Below, in pieces: positions 1-8,002 of a stretch of DNA of 64,000 nt. Positions within the stretch are counted from its first letter, which is position 1. The number at the start of each line of letters is the position of its first letter. The position numbers were made by a program, and so were the translations under genes. Under the pieces are notes generated by a model. It was not told the origin of the DNA. It saw nothing but the letters and a program-made list of their open reading frames with translations, and ran no database searches. Origin of the DNA: Peptococcaceae bacterium BICA1-7 (GTDB taxonomy: Bacteria > Bacillota > Desulfotomaculia > Desulfotomaculales > Desulfocucumaceae); the NCBI GenBank assembly GCA_000802095.1, contig JUEB01000033.1, positions 465,015 through 529,014 of the forward strand, in the 5' to 3' direction.

Positions 1-20
1 TGAATAACAGGAGGTGGACA

Positions 21-761
21 ATGAGATATTACGGCGGGCTTTTTTTTATTTCTGCGGCAGTATTACTGGCAGCAACAAAGTCCCCTGACATATTTACAGT
101 GGCGGCGGTTGCAGCCTGCGCTCTGATGGCAGCCCTTTCCTCCACCAGGCATGCTGTATGGTCTGCCATAGGAGGGGCGCTGCTGATAGGCGCATCTCTT
201 GCCCTGCAGTCAGCGCTTTCCTATCGGTGTACTGACTGCATAAAGGCCGACCTCTTAATTATGGCCGGGGTAATATACCTTGCAGTGACCGAAAGCGGGG
301 GGATGAAAAAGTCCTTAAGGGTGATGGCTGCGGTGGCCACTGCTATGCTGGCGGCCAGTGCGCTGCTGCATTACCCGGTATCTACCGGGTTCTCCCAGGA
401 GGAAGCCCGGGGGGGCAGAATAAGCCAATTCATCAGTGTGGCAAATGACGGCGAAGGGGCTTTACTGGACACAGCTGTCAGGCCGGCGCTTTTTTTCTCG
501 CCTTCCTGCGGGGCCTGCAGATCAGTTCTTGAAAAGCTGGCGGCAGCAGACCCGGAGGGTAACGGCTGGGCTCCAGTCCTCACGGGAGGAAGCCCGGGAG
601 AGGGAAGAGATCTGCTTGACAGCAACGGGTACCTCGGCGTCATGTCCTGGTCGGAATGGGATGCCGCAGTCCCCGCCCTCATTATTACAAGGGATGGACA
701 GACTCGGGCGCTATACGGCCAGGAGGAGATACTGAGAGCGGTGAGGGGGGATAGCAGTTGA
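21..761 (+). CDS. Membrane protein with C-terminal thioredoxin-like domain
   Basis: A 246-residue protein with about four hydrophobic segments in residues 5-118 and a soluble end. A CxxC (C70, C73) lies at the membrane boundary and a second CxxC (SCGAC, C163/C166) follows a beta strand, as at a thioredoxin active site; a VPALII segment near residue 220 resembles the cis-proline strand. These features suggest a thiol-disulfide oxidoreductase acting at the outer face of the membrane, perhaps on pilus or secreted proteins, in the spirit of VKOR-thioredoxin fusions, though VKOR homology is not demonstrated. It starts with ATG after AGGAGGTGG. Its stop overlaps the TTG start of the next gene, so it belongs to the pilus operon. 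Function is inferred from motifs only. Confidence 0.6.
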   Translation: MRYYGGLFFISAAVLLAATKSPDIFTVAAVAACALMAALSSTRHAVWSAIGGALLIGASLALQSALSYRCTDCIKADLLIMAGVIYLAVTESGGMKKSLRVMAAVATAMLAASALLHYPVSTGFSQEEARGGRISQFISVANDGEGALLDTAVRPALFFSPSCGACRSVLEKLAAADPEGNGWAPVLTGGSPGEGRDLLDSNGYLGVMSWSEWDAAVPALIITRDGQTRALYGQEEILRAVRGDSS

Positions 762-1588
762 GCCTGTGGCTATGGGGCTCAGGAGGAGTTGTATTGTTCC
801 TTTCAGGACTTGCCGCCGGCTTTTATCCACTGGTGGGCGTTATCTGGCTGGCTGCCTGGCTGTCTTTTGTGGGCATGACTATTCTCTGGGTCAGGCGGGT
901 CAACAGTAAAATTGAAAGCATGCTCAGCAGTAATCCCGACCCGGTGGTAATCAATAGAGTGTTTACCACCTGTATAACAGATTTTGCCAGGGCGGACACC
1001 GGGCTCTCCGGGATCTACAAAAAAATGAAGCATAAGGATTCCGACCATCTAAACCAGAAAGCCCGCTACGCCGGAGAGAATCTGGACCTGTTAATAATGT
1101 CCACAACCGACCCGTTGACCGGAGTGCAGAACAGGAATCAGCTCAACATCTTTATGAAAAAAGCCCTGGGCAGGCTTGAGCCGCTATCCCTGATCATGGC
1201 GGATATAGATTTTTTCAAAAGAATTAACGACACTTATGGCCATGATGCAGGGGATATGGTGCTTAAACAATTTTCCGGTGTGGTAAGAAGGTCCGTACGG
1301 CCTTTGGATCAGGTTTTCCGCTTTGGCGGTGAGGAATTTATGGTGATCTGTGAGGCCGGACTTGAAGCTGCGGTGGTAATTGCAGAACGCATACGGGAAA
1401 GTGTTGAAAAATCGCCTCTGGCAATGGGTGGGAGGCAGTCCGTTAATATTACAGCCAGCTTCGGGGTGGCCCTGCACAGGCCCGGCGACACCCCGGAGGA
1501 TATCATCAAAAGGGCTGATGAGGCCCTATACAGGGCCAAGGGAAAGGGAAGAAACCGTGTGGAAGTGGAGGGTGTATTAAAAATATGA
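758..1588 (+). CDS. Diguanylate cyclase, GGDEF domain, membrane anchored
   Basis: Two N-terminal membrane segments (about residues 8-46) are followed by a linker and a full GGDEF domain (about 115-275). The active-site loop is GGEEF (190-194), and an RPLD inhibitory site sits at 181-184, exactly five residues before it, so product inhibition by cyclic di-GMP is expected. It should make cyclic di-GMP from two GTP. The TTG start follows a GGGGGG ribosome site and overlaps the upstream stop; the stop overlaps the ATG of the CpaB-like gene. Sitting inside a Tad pilus operon, it probably sets local cyclic di-GMP for pilus production or function; that link is inference. Confidence 0.93.
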   Translation: MSLWLWGSGGVVLFLSGLAAGFYPLVGVIWLAAWLSFVGMTILWVRRVNSKIESMLSSNPDPVVINRVFTTCITDFARADTGLSGIYKKMKHKDSDHLNQKARYAGENLDLLIMSTTDPLTGVQNRNQLNIFMKKALGRLEPLSLIMADIDFFKRINDTYGHDAGDMVLKQFSGVVRRSVRPLDQVFRFGGEEFMVICEAGLEAAVVIAERIRESVEKSPLAMGGRQSVNITASFGVALHRPGDTPEDIIKRADEALYRAKGKGRNRVEVEGVLKI

Positions 1589-2265
1589 AAAAGCCTCAAA
1601 AGCCGCTGTCTTTTTGGGTAGCCCTTCTGTTAACGGTGGTTACCATGTCCTTTGCCTACCTGACCTACTACCGTATGTACAGGCCCGTTACGGTGGTGGC
1701 GGCGGCGGAGGACATACAGGCCAGGGAGCAGATCAAGGAAAGCCAGCTGAAAACAATCACCGTATCATTAAAGGACTGTCATCCCAACGCAGTGACCGCT
1801 ATAGGCCAGGCTGCCGGGAAAATAGCCGGAAGGCAGATATATTCCAGTGAGCAGATAATTACCAATGGGCTGACCGATGACCCCTCCGGCCTGTCAGGGG
1901 TTTTTACCCGCCTGGGAGCCGATGAGACCTATCAAACTTTTACGGCATCAGAGGTCAAATGGCCAAACGGCTTAAAGGAGGGTGATCAGGTGGTGGCCAC
2001 AGCGGTGGCAGAAACAGGATCAATGCAGGTGGGCCTGCTGAGAGTGCTGGGCACCGACCACCCTGCCCTGGAGGTTAAGGCCCTGCAACCGGCATTGCCT
2101 CAGAATACAGATAAAATAACCGTTGCTGTTAAATGGCGGGATTTGAATAGGCTCCTTTTCGCAAAGGCACAGGCCAAGGCCTTTTACTTAAGCCCGGCCC
2201 ATCCCAATGCCAAAATGGAGGATATAGAGGGAGGTGTGCCGGCCGATGCTGAAAAGCCTGATTAA
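1585..2265 (+). CDS. cpaB: CpaB/RcpC-like Flp pilus assembly protein (SAF domain)
   Basis: A 226-residue protein with one N-terminal membrane anchor (about 10-28) followed by a SAF-type segment (about 32-85, VVAAAEDIQAREQIKESQLK) typical of CpaB/RcpC. These proteins lie on the outer side of the membrane and support Flp pilus assembly. Its ATG overlaps the TGA of the cyclase gene. In diderms CpaB works next to the CpaC secretin; no secretin is present here, in keeping with a one-membrane cell. The symbol follows family resemblance and gene order (cpaB-cpaF-tadB-tadC). Confidence 0.8.
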   Translation: MKKPQKPLSFWVALLLTVVTMSFAYLTYYRMYRPVTVVAAAEDIQAREQIKESQLKTITVSLKDCHPNAVTAIGQAAGKIAGRQIYSSEQIITNGLTDDPSGLSGVFTRLGADETYQTFTASEVKWPNGLKEGDQVVATAVAETGSMQVGLLRVLGTDHPALEVKALQPALPQNTDKITVAVKWRDLNRLLFAKAQAKAFYLSPAHPNAKMEDIEGGVPADAEKPD

Positions 2266-3571
2266 AAAGCCCCCGGCCATAAAAAAGGAAAACCCGGCGG
2301 AGCACACTGTCATAATGCCCGGCAGCCGGTTTAATAAACAGCAGTATATGAATACCCTGATAGAGGATATACGGCTAAATCTCATAAAGACCCAGGGGGA
2401 TCTTTTCCTTGAAAACGTGGCCGGGAATATGGACCAGATCACAGGCGTTATAAGGCAATCCCTGGCTGAGACTGCCGGGGAGGCAGGGAGCGGCCTGGAG
2501 GAGGAGATAATCTCAAACCTGGTGGGCCTGGGACCGGTGGACAGGCTCAGAAAAATACCGGGAATCTCGGAAATAATGGTGAACGGCCCTGACGACGTCT
2601 GGATTGACGTTAATGGAAGGCTGGAGAAAACAGACGTCAGGTTTGGGTCTGAGAAAGAGGTCAGGGACCTGCTGGACCGGATAGCCCAGCGGTGCGGCAG
2701 GAAAATAAATATGAGCAATCCCATACTGGATGCCCGGTATGAGAATTTAAGAGTCAATGGGGTAGTCCCCCCGGCCGGTAAAAACACGGTCATAACCATC
2801 AGGGTAAAGGTGGACGAAGGTCTGTTGACCGCCCGGGGGCTATTGAATAACGGCACCTTCACCCCGGAGATAGAAACCCTGCTGAAATATGCGGTGAAGG
2901 CAAGGCTTAACATAATAGTGTGCGGGCCGGCAGGGTCGGGGAAAACCGTCCTTTTGAGAATACTTGGAGGATACATACCCCATGATGAGAGGATTATTAC
3001 AATAGAAGATGTGTACGAGCTGGGCCTTGAAAACATTCACCCCCACGTAATACCCCTGGAGGGCAATACCAAATCTGACGTGGCCAACATCTATACCCTT
3101 ACCATAAACTCTCTGCGTATGCGGCCTGAAAGGGTAATTATAGGTGAAATAAGAGGCCCGGAGGCCATTGAGCTTTTAAAGGCCATGGGTACCGGCCATG
3201 ACGGCTCACTGACCAGCCTGCACACAAACTATGCCCGGCAGGAGGTGATTAACCGCCTGCTGGGGGCCATGACCGAGGGCAGCGCCATACCGGTGGATGA
3301 CCTTAAAAGGATGATCGGTGAAACGGTGGACCTTACTGTTTTTATAAAAAAATACAAGGATGGGACCAGGAGGCTCCATATTTCTGAGGTAACCAACCGC
3401 AATAAGGACCGCCTGCCTGACTTTAACGACATATACAGGTATGACTTTGAAAAAGGGAGCTATGTATTTGATAAGCCCCTGACCCCGGAGCTTTTGTGGA
3501 AAATGAGGGACAACCTGATGGGAGAAAAGCTCCCGGGTATTTCGCCTTTCCAGGGAGGTGGCGGTGAATAA
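2246..3571 (+). CDS. cpaF: Tad pilus assembly ATPase CpaF/TadA
   Basis: A secretion ATPase of the GspE/VirB11 superfamily that powers pilin assembly at the inner face of the membrane. The N-terminal half (about 1-215) has the CpaF-type ISEIMVNGPDDVWID segment; Walker A is GPAGSGKT (about 227-234), followed by an Asp box, Walker B (RVIIGEIRGPEA) and His box (HDGSLTSLHTN). A GTG at 2234 would give four more residues, but GGAGGTG at 2230-2236 is spaced correctly for the ATG at 2246, chosen here. Its stop overlaps the TadB start. A single CpaF serves the system, as is usual for Tad loci. Confidence 0.95.
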   Translation: MLKSLIKKPPAIKKENPAEHTVIMPGSRFNKQQYMNTLIEDIRLNLIKTQGDLFLENVAGNMDQITGVIRQSLAETAGEAGSGLEEEIISNLVGLGPVDRLRKIPGISEIMVNGPDDVWIDVNGRLEKTDVRFGSEKEVRDLLDRIAQRCGRKINMSNPILDARYENLRVNGVVPPAGKNTVITIRVKVDEGLLTARGLLNNGTFTPEIETLLKYAVKARLNIIVCGPAGSGKTVLLRILGGYIPHDERIITIEDVYELGLENIHPHVIPLEGNTKSDVANIYTLTINSLRMRPERVIIGEIRGPEAIELLKAMGTGHDGSLTSLHTNYARQEVINRLLGAMTEGSAIPVDDLKRMIGETVDLTVFIKKYKDGTRRLHISEVTNRNKDRLPDFNDIYRYDFEKGSYVFDKPLTPELLWKMRDNLMGEKLPGISPFQGGGGE

Positions 3572-4476
3572 TGGAGGTAGTCTTAACCACAATATCTGCA
3601 CTGGGGGCCATAGTTTCCTTTTTTCTGTACAAGAATGCCCATTATTTTAAATCCCGGTATAGCGGCCTCAGAAAACAGCTGCTGGAAGAGGCCAGAAAAA
3701 GGGAGCACTTCTTCCTCACCCCGGGAAGGAAAAAAGGACTGGAATTCAAGCTGTACCGTCTGGGCTATAACATAAGCTCGGCCCATTTTTTATCGGCCGC
3801 CGGCGGCATATCTTTTTTAACAGGCATTGCGGTGGGATTGGCCATGAATAGCTGGCTGCTGTTTGTGGTGGTGGCAGTGGTGCTTTTCCTGTTTTTCTAT
3901 ACCAGGGTGCAGCTGGCCTATCAGAATAGAAAGACCCTGATGGACGAGCAGGCCGAGCTGGTGCTGCAGATAGTGGCTGGACTTTACAAGTCCAACGGCA
4001 AGGATATGATACGGGCCATCCATGATGTGATACCCTCAACCAGGCCTCCCATTAGGGATGAGCTGGACAGGGTGATTATGGACAATAATCTGGGCAAACC
4101 CCTTAACGAGTGCCTTAAAGAGCTTGCCGAGAAGTCGGACAATCCTGATATAGAGGTATTTGTGGACGGGGTGGTCATGGCCGAGCTCTTTGGCAGGGAG
4201 ACCGAGCACGTGGTGGAAAGCACTGCGGAAATAATAAGGAAGAGGATTGAGCTGCGGGAGGATCTGCGTAATGAAACCACCATGCAGAGATGGATCATAT
4301 ACATATTCCTCCTGGCCCTGCCGGTGGCCTTTACCGCTCTATGGCTTTACTACCCTTCGGCCAGGGAAATACTCACCCACACAATGCTTGGGCAGGGTCT
4401 TATGGCGGCTGTGGTCTGCATTGAATTCGGGGCCTGGTATCTTTCCCGCAAAAGGGGGCTGGTGGATAGCCTATGA
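3571..4476 (+). CDS. tadB: Tad pilus inner-membrane platform protein TadB
   Basis: A 301-residue type II secretion F-domain protein. One N-terminal and two central membrane segments precede a cytoplasmic F domain (about 130-235), with two more membrane segments at the C end (about 245-295). It forms the membrane platform on which CpaF acts, together with TadC. ATG overlaps the CpaF stop (TAATG), and the stop overlaps the next ATG, so the three are translationally coupled. Confidence 0.9.
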   Translation: MEVVLTTISALGAIVSFFLYKNAHYFKSRYSGLRKQLLEEARKREHFFLTPGRKKGLEFKLYRLGYNISSAHFLSAAGGISFLTGIAVGLAMNSWLLFVVVAVVLFLFFYTRVQLAYQNRKTLMDEQAELVLQIVAGLYKSNGKDMIRAIHDVIPSTRPPIRDELDRVIMDNNLGKPLNECLKELAEKSDNPDIEVFVDGVVMAELFGRETEHVVESTAEIIRKRIELREDLRNETTMQRWIIYIFLLALPVAFTALWLYYPSAREILTHTMLGQGLMAAVVCIEFGAWYLSRKRGLVDSL

Positions 4477-5273
4477 ATATTTTAACACCTGAATCTGTGG
4501 CGGTAATGTCCGGTGTAACGGCGCTGTCATGGCTTTTAATGTACACCGGGGATATACCGAAGCCGCTCCTGGTGCTGGAGCGCATAGCCGGTAAGTCAAT
4601 AAAGCCTGAAAAAATACGGGAAATGGATAAACGCCTGGAGGCTCTTAAAATACCTGTCCCGGCCATGAGCATAGTTACCGCCCAGACAGGAATAGTAATA
4701 GTGCTGCTCCTCCTGACCATCCCGATCATGTTCAGGTCTCCCCCGGAAGCAGTGCCCCTCTTAATACTGGCTGCCGCAGCACATAAAAGCTCCGGCTTTG
4801 CTCTGGGCAGGCTGGAAAGGAGACGCAGGGAGGACCTGTCCAGAGAATTCCCCAGAATGGTTGACAATGTGAGGATTTTTGCCAGGGCGTCGGATATTCA
4901 TACCGCCCTTAAAGCTGTACATTATTCCCTGCGGGGGAGGCTTGCTGAAGAAATGAGAATACTCTCGGTGGATATGGAAATGAACGACCTGGAAAAGGCC
5001 CTTCATAACTTTTCCCTGCGCTGTGGAATACGACAGGCCTATGATTTTTCCAGTGTTGTTTTACAGGCCGCCTGGTCAGGGATGGAAGTGGACAGCATAT
5101 TGTCCAACTACTCAAAAACAGCATACGAAAAGAGGCTGGGAGAGATAAGGAGAAGGATAAAGACCCGGCCTTTATTGATGACTATAATACCGGCGGTATT
5201 GTTGCTGTCCATAATGCTCCTCTGGCTTATGCCCATATACAGCAGCATAATTAACCAGCTGCGCTCATTTTAG
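4473..5273 (+). CDS. tadC: Tad pilus inner-membrane platform protein TadC
   Basis: A 266-residue F-domain membrane protein similar in layout to its upstream neighbour: membrane segments near residues 10-28, 70-105 and 240-260 enclose a cytoplasmic domain with the helical repeat typical of T2SSF proteins. It overlaps the TadB gene by 4 bp (ATGA). TadB and TadC together usually form the platform of the Flp pilus machine. The assignment rests on gene order and the paired architecture. Confidence 0.88.
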   Translation: MNILTPESVAVMSGVTALSWLLMYTGDIPKPLLVLERIAGKSIKPEKIREMDKRLEALKIPVPAMSIVTAQTGIVIVLLLLTIPIMFRSPPEAVPLLILAAAAHKSSGFALGRLERRRREDLSREFPRMVDNVRIFARASDIHTALKAVHYSLRGRLAEEMRILSVDMEMNDLEKALHNFSLRCGIRQAYDFSSVVLQAAWSGMEVDSILSNYSKTAYEKRLGEIRRRIKTRPLLMTIIPAVLLLSIMLLWLMPIYSSIINQLRSF

Positions 5274-5289
5274 TAAATGGAGGTTATTC

Positions 5290-5505
5290 ATGATGATTAA
5301 TAAGGTAAAAAGCCTGGCCCTGGGGATTCACCGGGACCAGAGAGGTCAGGGTGTGATGGAGTATTTTATAGTAATAGTGACCGTAGCTCTGATAGCGTCA
5401 TTTTATCTCACCAACCTGTCCAGTGAGGGGATCGGGCCCAAGTTTAACGAGCTGACCAACAAGGTTAAAAACATCAAGCTGCCGGATATGGGCATAAATG
5501 GATAG
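5290..5505 (+). CDS. flp: Flp-type pilin
   Basis: A 71-residue prepilin. A positively charged leader ends in RG, followed by mature QGVMEYF, giving the Flp hallmark Glu at +5 and Tyr at +6 if cleavage falls after the Gly; a hydrophobic helix follows (about 25-44) and then a short polar tail. It is therefore the best candidate for the main pilus subunit. It has its own ribosome site (GGAGGTT) 16 bp after TadC. No prepilin peptidase gene is visible in the window, so the enzyme must be elsewhere. Confidence 0.85.
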   Translation: MMINKVKSLALGIHRDQRGQGVMEYFIVIVTVALIASFYLTNLSSEGIGPKFNELTNKVKNIKLPDMGING

Positions 5506-5516
5506 GGGTGAGCCGC

Positions 5517-5690
5517 ATGAAAATATTAAAAATGCTGCATGAAGACCAGGGGGGCCAGACATTTTTTGAAATTTTGCTGGCCCTGGCCATTGTGTCACTG
5601 CCCATAGCGGTGGTCATGGGCGGGCTGGGTGATGCCCTGGCGGATGTGGCCAGAGATTTAAAGGATGACGTGGGGCAGGTTGGCGACTGA
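5517..5690 (+). CDS. Small TadE-like prepilin
   Basis: A 57-residue protein with the leader DQGGQTFFE: cleavage after the second Gly leaves Glu at +5, then a hydrophobic helix and a short acidic/amphipathic tail. It closely matches the leader of the next gene, so the two look like related minor pilins. A GTG at 5508 in frame is possible, but AGGGGTG just before the ATG at 5517 favours the shorter form. The stop overlaps the next ATG (TGATG). Confidence 0.75.
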   Translation: MKILKMLHEDQGGQTFFEILLALAIVSLPIAVVMGGLGDALADVARDLKDDVGQVGD

Positions 5691-6175
5691 TGTTAAAAAA
5701 ATTATATAAAGACCAGGGGGGGCAGACTTTTTTTGAGCTCTTGTTTGCCCTTCCCTTTATTTTCTTTATGCTATACCTTTCCTTTGAGTTCGGAGCTATG
5801 CTCTATAATAAGGCCATAATAAACTATTCCTCCGGGGTAGCTGCGGTAAGAGCCGCAACCAATGGACAATTTACCACCGATATCCGCCGGAGTCAGGCAG
5901 ATTTTATTGAGAACTGGACCATCGGGGGAAAGGACTATGGCTACGTGGTCACTGAAGAAAACGGGCCTTCAGAGCCCTCGGAAGATACTGTTTATATCTA
6001 CGGGACGGACAGTAACGATACCATCCAGAGAGGAAGCAACATATCCGGCTATGTTATATATCCCATAAAATTTAAAATACCGCTGTTTGATAAACTGGGG
6101 ACTGCCGTGGTAGAAGATAGCCCGCTGATCATGAAATCCCACTTTGACATCCCCAGTGAGGTGTTTTTTGAATGA
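5690..6175 (+). CDS. tadE: TadE-family pseudopilin
   Basis: A 161-residue protein with a prepilin leader (DQGGQTFFEL, Glu +5) and one hydrophobic helix (about 18-40), then a periplasmic-type domain of about 115 residues. TadE pseudopilins are processed by the prepilin peptidase and support Flp pilus assembly. It overlaps both neighbours, so it is part of the same coupled operon. The leader is nearly the same as that of the 57-residue upstream gene. Confidence 0.85.
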   Translation: MLKKLYKDQGGQTFFELLFALPFIFFMLYLSFEFGAMLYNKAIINYSSGVAAVRAATNGQFTTDIRRSQADFIENWTIGGKDYGYVVTEENGPSEPSEDTVYIYGTDSNDTIQRGSNISGYVIYPIKFKIPLFDKLGTAVVEDSPLIMKSHFDIPSEVFFE

Positions 6176-6708
6176 AATTTTTAAAGGATCAGCGCGGAGG
6201 GGTGGTTTTGTTTATTGCCCTGCTGTCGGTCCCTTTCCTGATGGCGGTCATGGTGCTAACCTTTGATGTGGGGAATGTGGTTGTTAATAAATCAGAGGTT
6301 AAGTCCAAGCTGGCCCTGGCCTTAAGAGCCGCGGCCGGCCAGTATGATGAAGACTTGCTGAGTGACCCGGTAAACCCCAGGGCTGTAGTTGATGAGGCCA
6401 GGGCAGAGGTAAAATTCCATGAGTACCTGAAGAAAAATCTTAATTTAGACCATTCCTATAACCCGTTGGAGGGATCATTCGTCGCCGGAAGAGTGGAAGT
6501 GGTATATTTTAAAGTGGTATCGGACGGGGATCTGCCCTTTACATACGGATACAATGGGTACTCAGAGACAGTTGACAGATCCGGGGTGGTGGGGATCATC
6601 CGGTTCCCGGTTAAGTCCAGTCCCTTTGCCGCAGTGGCCGGCCAGGAGGAAAAAAGCTACATGTATGTTCACTCTACGGTGGTTACCGAGCTTATCAATA
6701 ACATCTAA
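6172..6708 (+). CDS. TadG-like pilus locus protein
   Basis: A 178-residue protein with a short leader (KDQRGGVVLF) and one membrane helix (about 10-32), then a domain exposed outside the cell. It has the RGxVxxxxAL signature of TadG/TadE-type proteins but no Glu at +5 after the glycines, so it may not be cleaved. It overlaps the TadE gene by 4 bp and is the last gene before a strong terminator. TadG normally has a von Willebrand A domain; this one is too short for that. Confidence 0.7.
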   Translation: MKFLKDQRGGVVLFIALLSVPFLMAVMVLTFDVGNVVVNKSEVKSKLALALRAAAGQYDEDLLSDPVNPRAVVDEARAEVKFHEYLKKNLNLDHSYNPLEGSFVAGRVEVVYFKVVSDGDLPFTYGYNGYSETVDRSGVVGIIRFPVKSSPFAAVAGQEEKSYMYVHSTVVTELINNI

Positions 6709-6722
6709 AAAACACTAACTTA

Positions 6723-6750
6723 GCCCCCCTTTTAGGGGGCCTTATTTTTT
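6723..6750 (+). terminator. Terminator of the Tad pilus operon
   Basis: A GC-rich hairpin (GCCCCCCT...AGGGGGC, 6723-6740) is followed by TTATTTTTT. It lies 15 bp past the TadG-like stop and separates the pilus operon from the fibre-protein genes. Confidence 0.9.
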
Positions 6751-6785
6751 AATAGAAACTATATTGGTGTTAGGGAGGTTTTATA

Positions 6786-7907
6786 ATGAAAATCAGATAT
6801 TTATTCAACTTTGTAGGATTTGTTTTAGGATGTATTTTGTTGATGGCTGTGCCTGCAAAATCTGAAGCTCTTGAACGGACTGTAAATACTCCTGTCAGTT
6901 GGCCTACTGATATAAGTTCTGCTTCGGTAGAAGGATATAATGTTCAGCATTATATCTATCAGAGTTTTCCTTGCTCAATTAATGGTTCACGCATATCTTA
7001 TACTCTTCCAGACGATGGTTGTACATGGAGGGTTACTATTAGAGCTTCGCTTGTATGGGCTTTTGATGGTTCATCAGGTTATGGGGAGTATTTTGCCTCT
7101 GAAACTGTTACCACTAGTGGCAGTTTCACTGGATATTCTTTAAAAACTGCAACAGATGCGGCTAATAACGCAAATACAGCAGCCGGACAGGCCAGAACTG
7201 CTGCTAATAATTCCAGTACGGCGGCCACCAACGCTGCTACCGCCGCCAATAATGCCAGTACAGCCGCCACCAACGCTGCCACCGCAGCCAATAACTCCGT
7301 TACCGTTGCCACCCAGGCCCGGGATGCGGCAAACAGTGCCAAGACTTCTGCAGATAATGCGGCTACGGTGGCCGGCACAGCCAGTGCCAATGCCCTGAAT
7401 GCTTATAATGAGGCAGTGGTTATCAACAACAAATTGGATGGCCTTACAACAGAAGTAAGCGCTCTGGATACTTCCGAAATTGTTACAGCAGTGAAAGACC
7501 CCAACGGCAACACCATTAATGCAGTAAGAGACACCAGCGGTACAGTTCTGGATGCGTCGAGGACCGCAAGGGATGCTTCACAGGAGGCTTTAACAAAGAT
7601 TGATACCCTTCAGACAATGGTGAACAACTATATGTCAGCGGACACGAGCCCACCTGTTGTCAGTCTGAGCACTGTCTCCGGCGCCAGGGCCACCAGCGGC
7701 AGTTCTATCCTGGCAATGGTGGATGTGTCGGATAACCTGAGCAACACGTTTGAGTATAGTCTCAATGGGATTGATTATCTTTCGCTCTCTGTAGACGGGA
7801 TAATAACCCTTCCAGTAAATTCATCGGGGACCAATACAATTACAGTCTGGGTTAAGGATGAGGCGGGAAATACGTCGCGGAAGTCAATTACTATAAGAAA
7901 GTTTTAA
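6786..7907 (+). CDS. Secreted fibre-like protein, paralogue 1 of 3
   Basis: A 373-residue protein with a signal peptide (residues 1-28, possible cut near SEA). A beta-rich head domain (about 30-120) contains YTLPDDGCTWRVTI. An Ala/Asn/Thr stalk (about 120-205) is built from near-repeats of AANNASTAATNAAT, then a segment with VRDTSGTVLDASR, and a C-terminal Ig-like domain (about 285-373) with the WVKDEAGN signature. Paralogues 2 and 3 share the stalk motifs and Ig-like domain. The head DNA is AT-rich while stalk and Ig DNA are GC-richer, as if a head had been joined to a resident shaft. Probably a cell-surface or pilus-associated fibre; no catalytic motif seen. The function is not known. Confidence 0.7.
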   Translation: MKIRYLFNFVGFVLGCILLMAVPAKSEALERTVNTPVSWPTDISSASVEGYNVQHYIYQSFPCSINGSRISYTLPDDGCTWRVTIRASLVWAFDGSSGYGEYFASETVTTSGSFTGYSLKTATDAANNANTAAGQARTAANNSSTAATNAATAANNASTAATNAATAANNSVTVATQARDAANSAKTSADNAATVAGTASANALNAYNEAVVINNKLDGLTTEVSALDTSEIVTAVKDPNGNTINAVRDTSGTVLDASRTARDASQEALTKIDTLQTMVNNYMSADTSPPVVSLSTVSGARATSGSSILAMVDVSDNLSNTFEYSLNGIDYLSLSVDGIITLPVNSSGTNTITVWVKDEAGNTSRKSITIRKF

Positions 7908-8002
7908 AAGTAGGGTGCAAGAATAATCTTTTTCATTAAAAAAAGCAGCGGGCAGTGACCGGACAGCAAATCTGCCTTTGATAACTTAAAGGAGGAGATT
8001 TA

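Noticed and set aside
2188..3036. 282-codon open frame on the minus strand opposite cpaF
   Set aside because: It lies inside a complete CpaF gene with Walker motifs; no ribosome site and biased composition. A shadow frame.
7079..7390. Alanine/valine-rich frame opposite fibre paralogue 1
   Set aside because: Arises from the Ala/Asn/Thr-rich stalk repeats read backward; no start signal.
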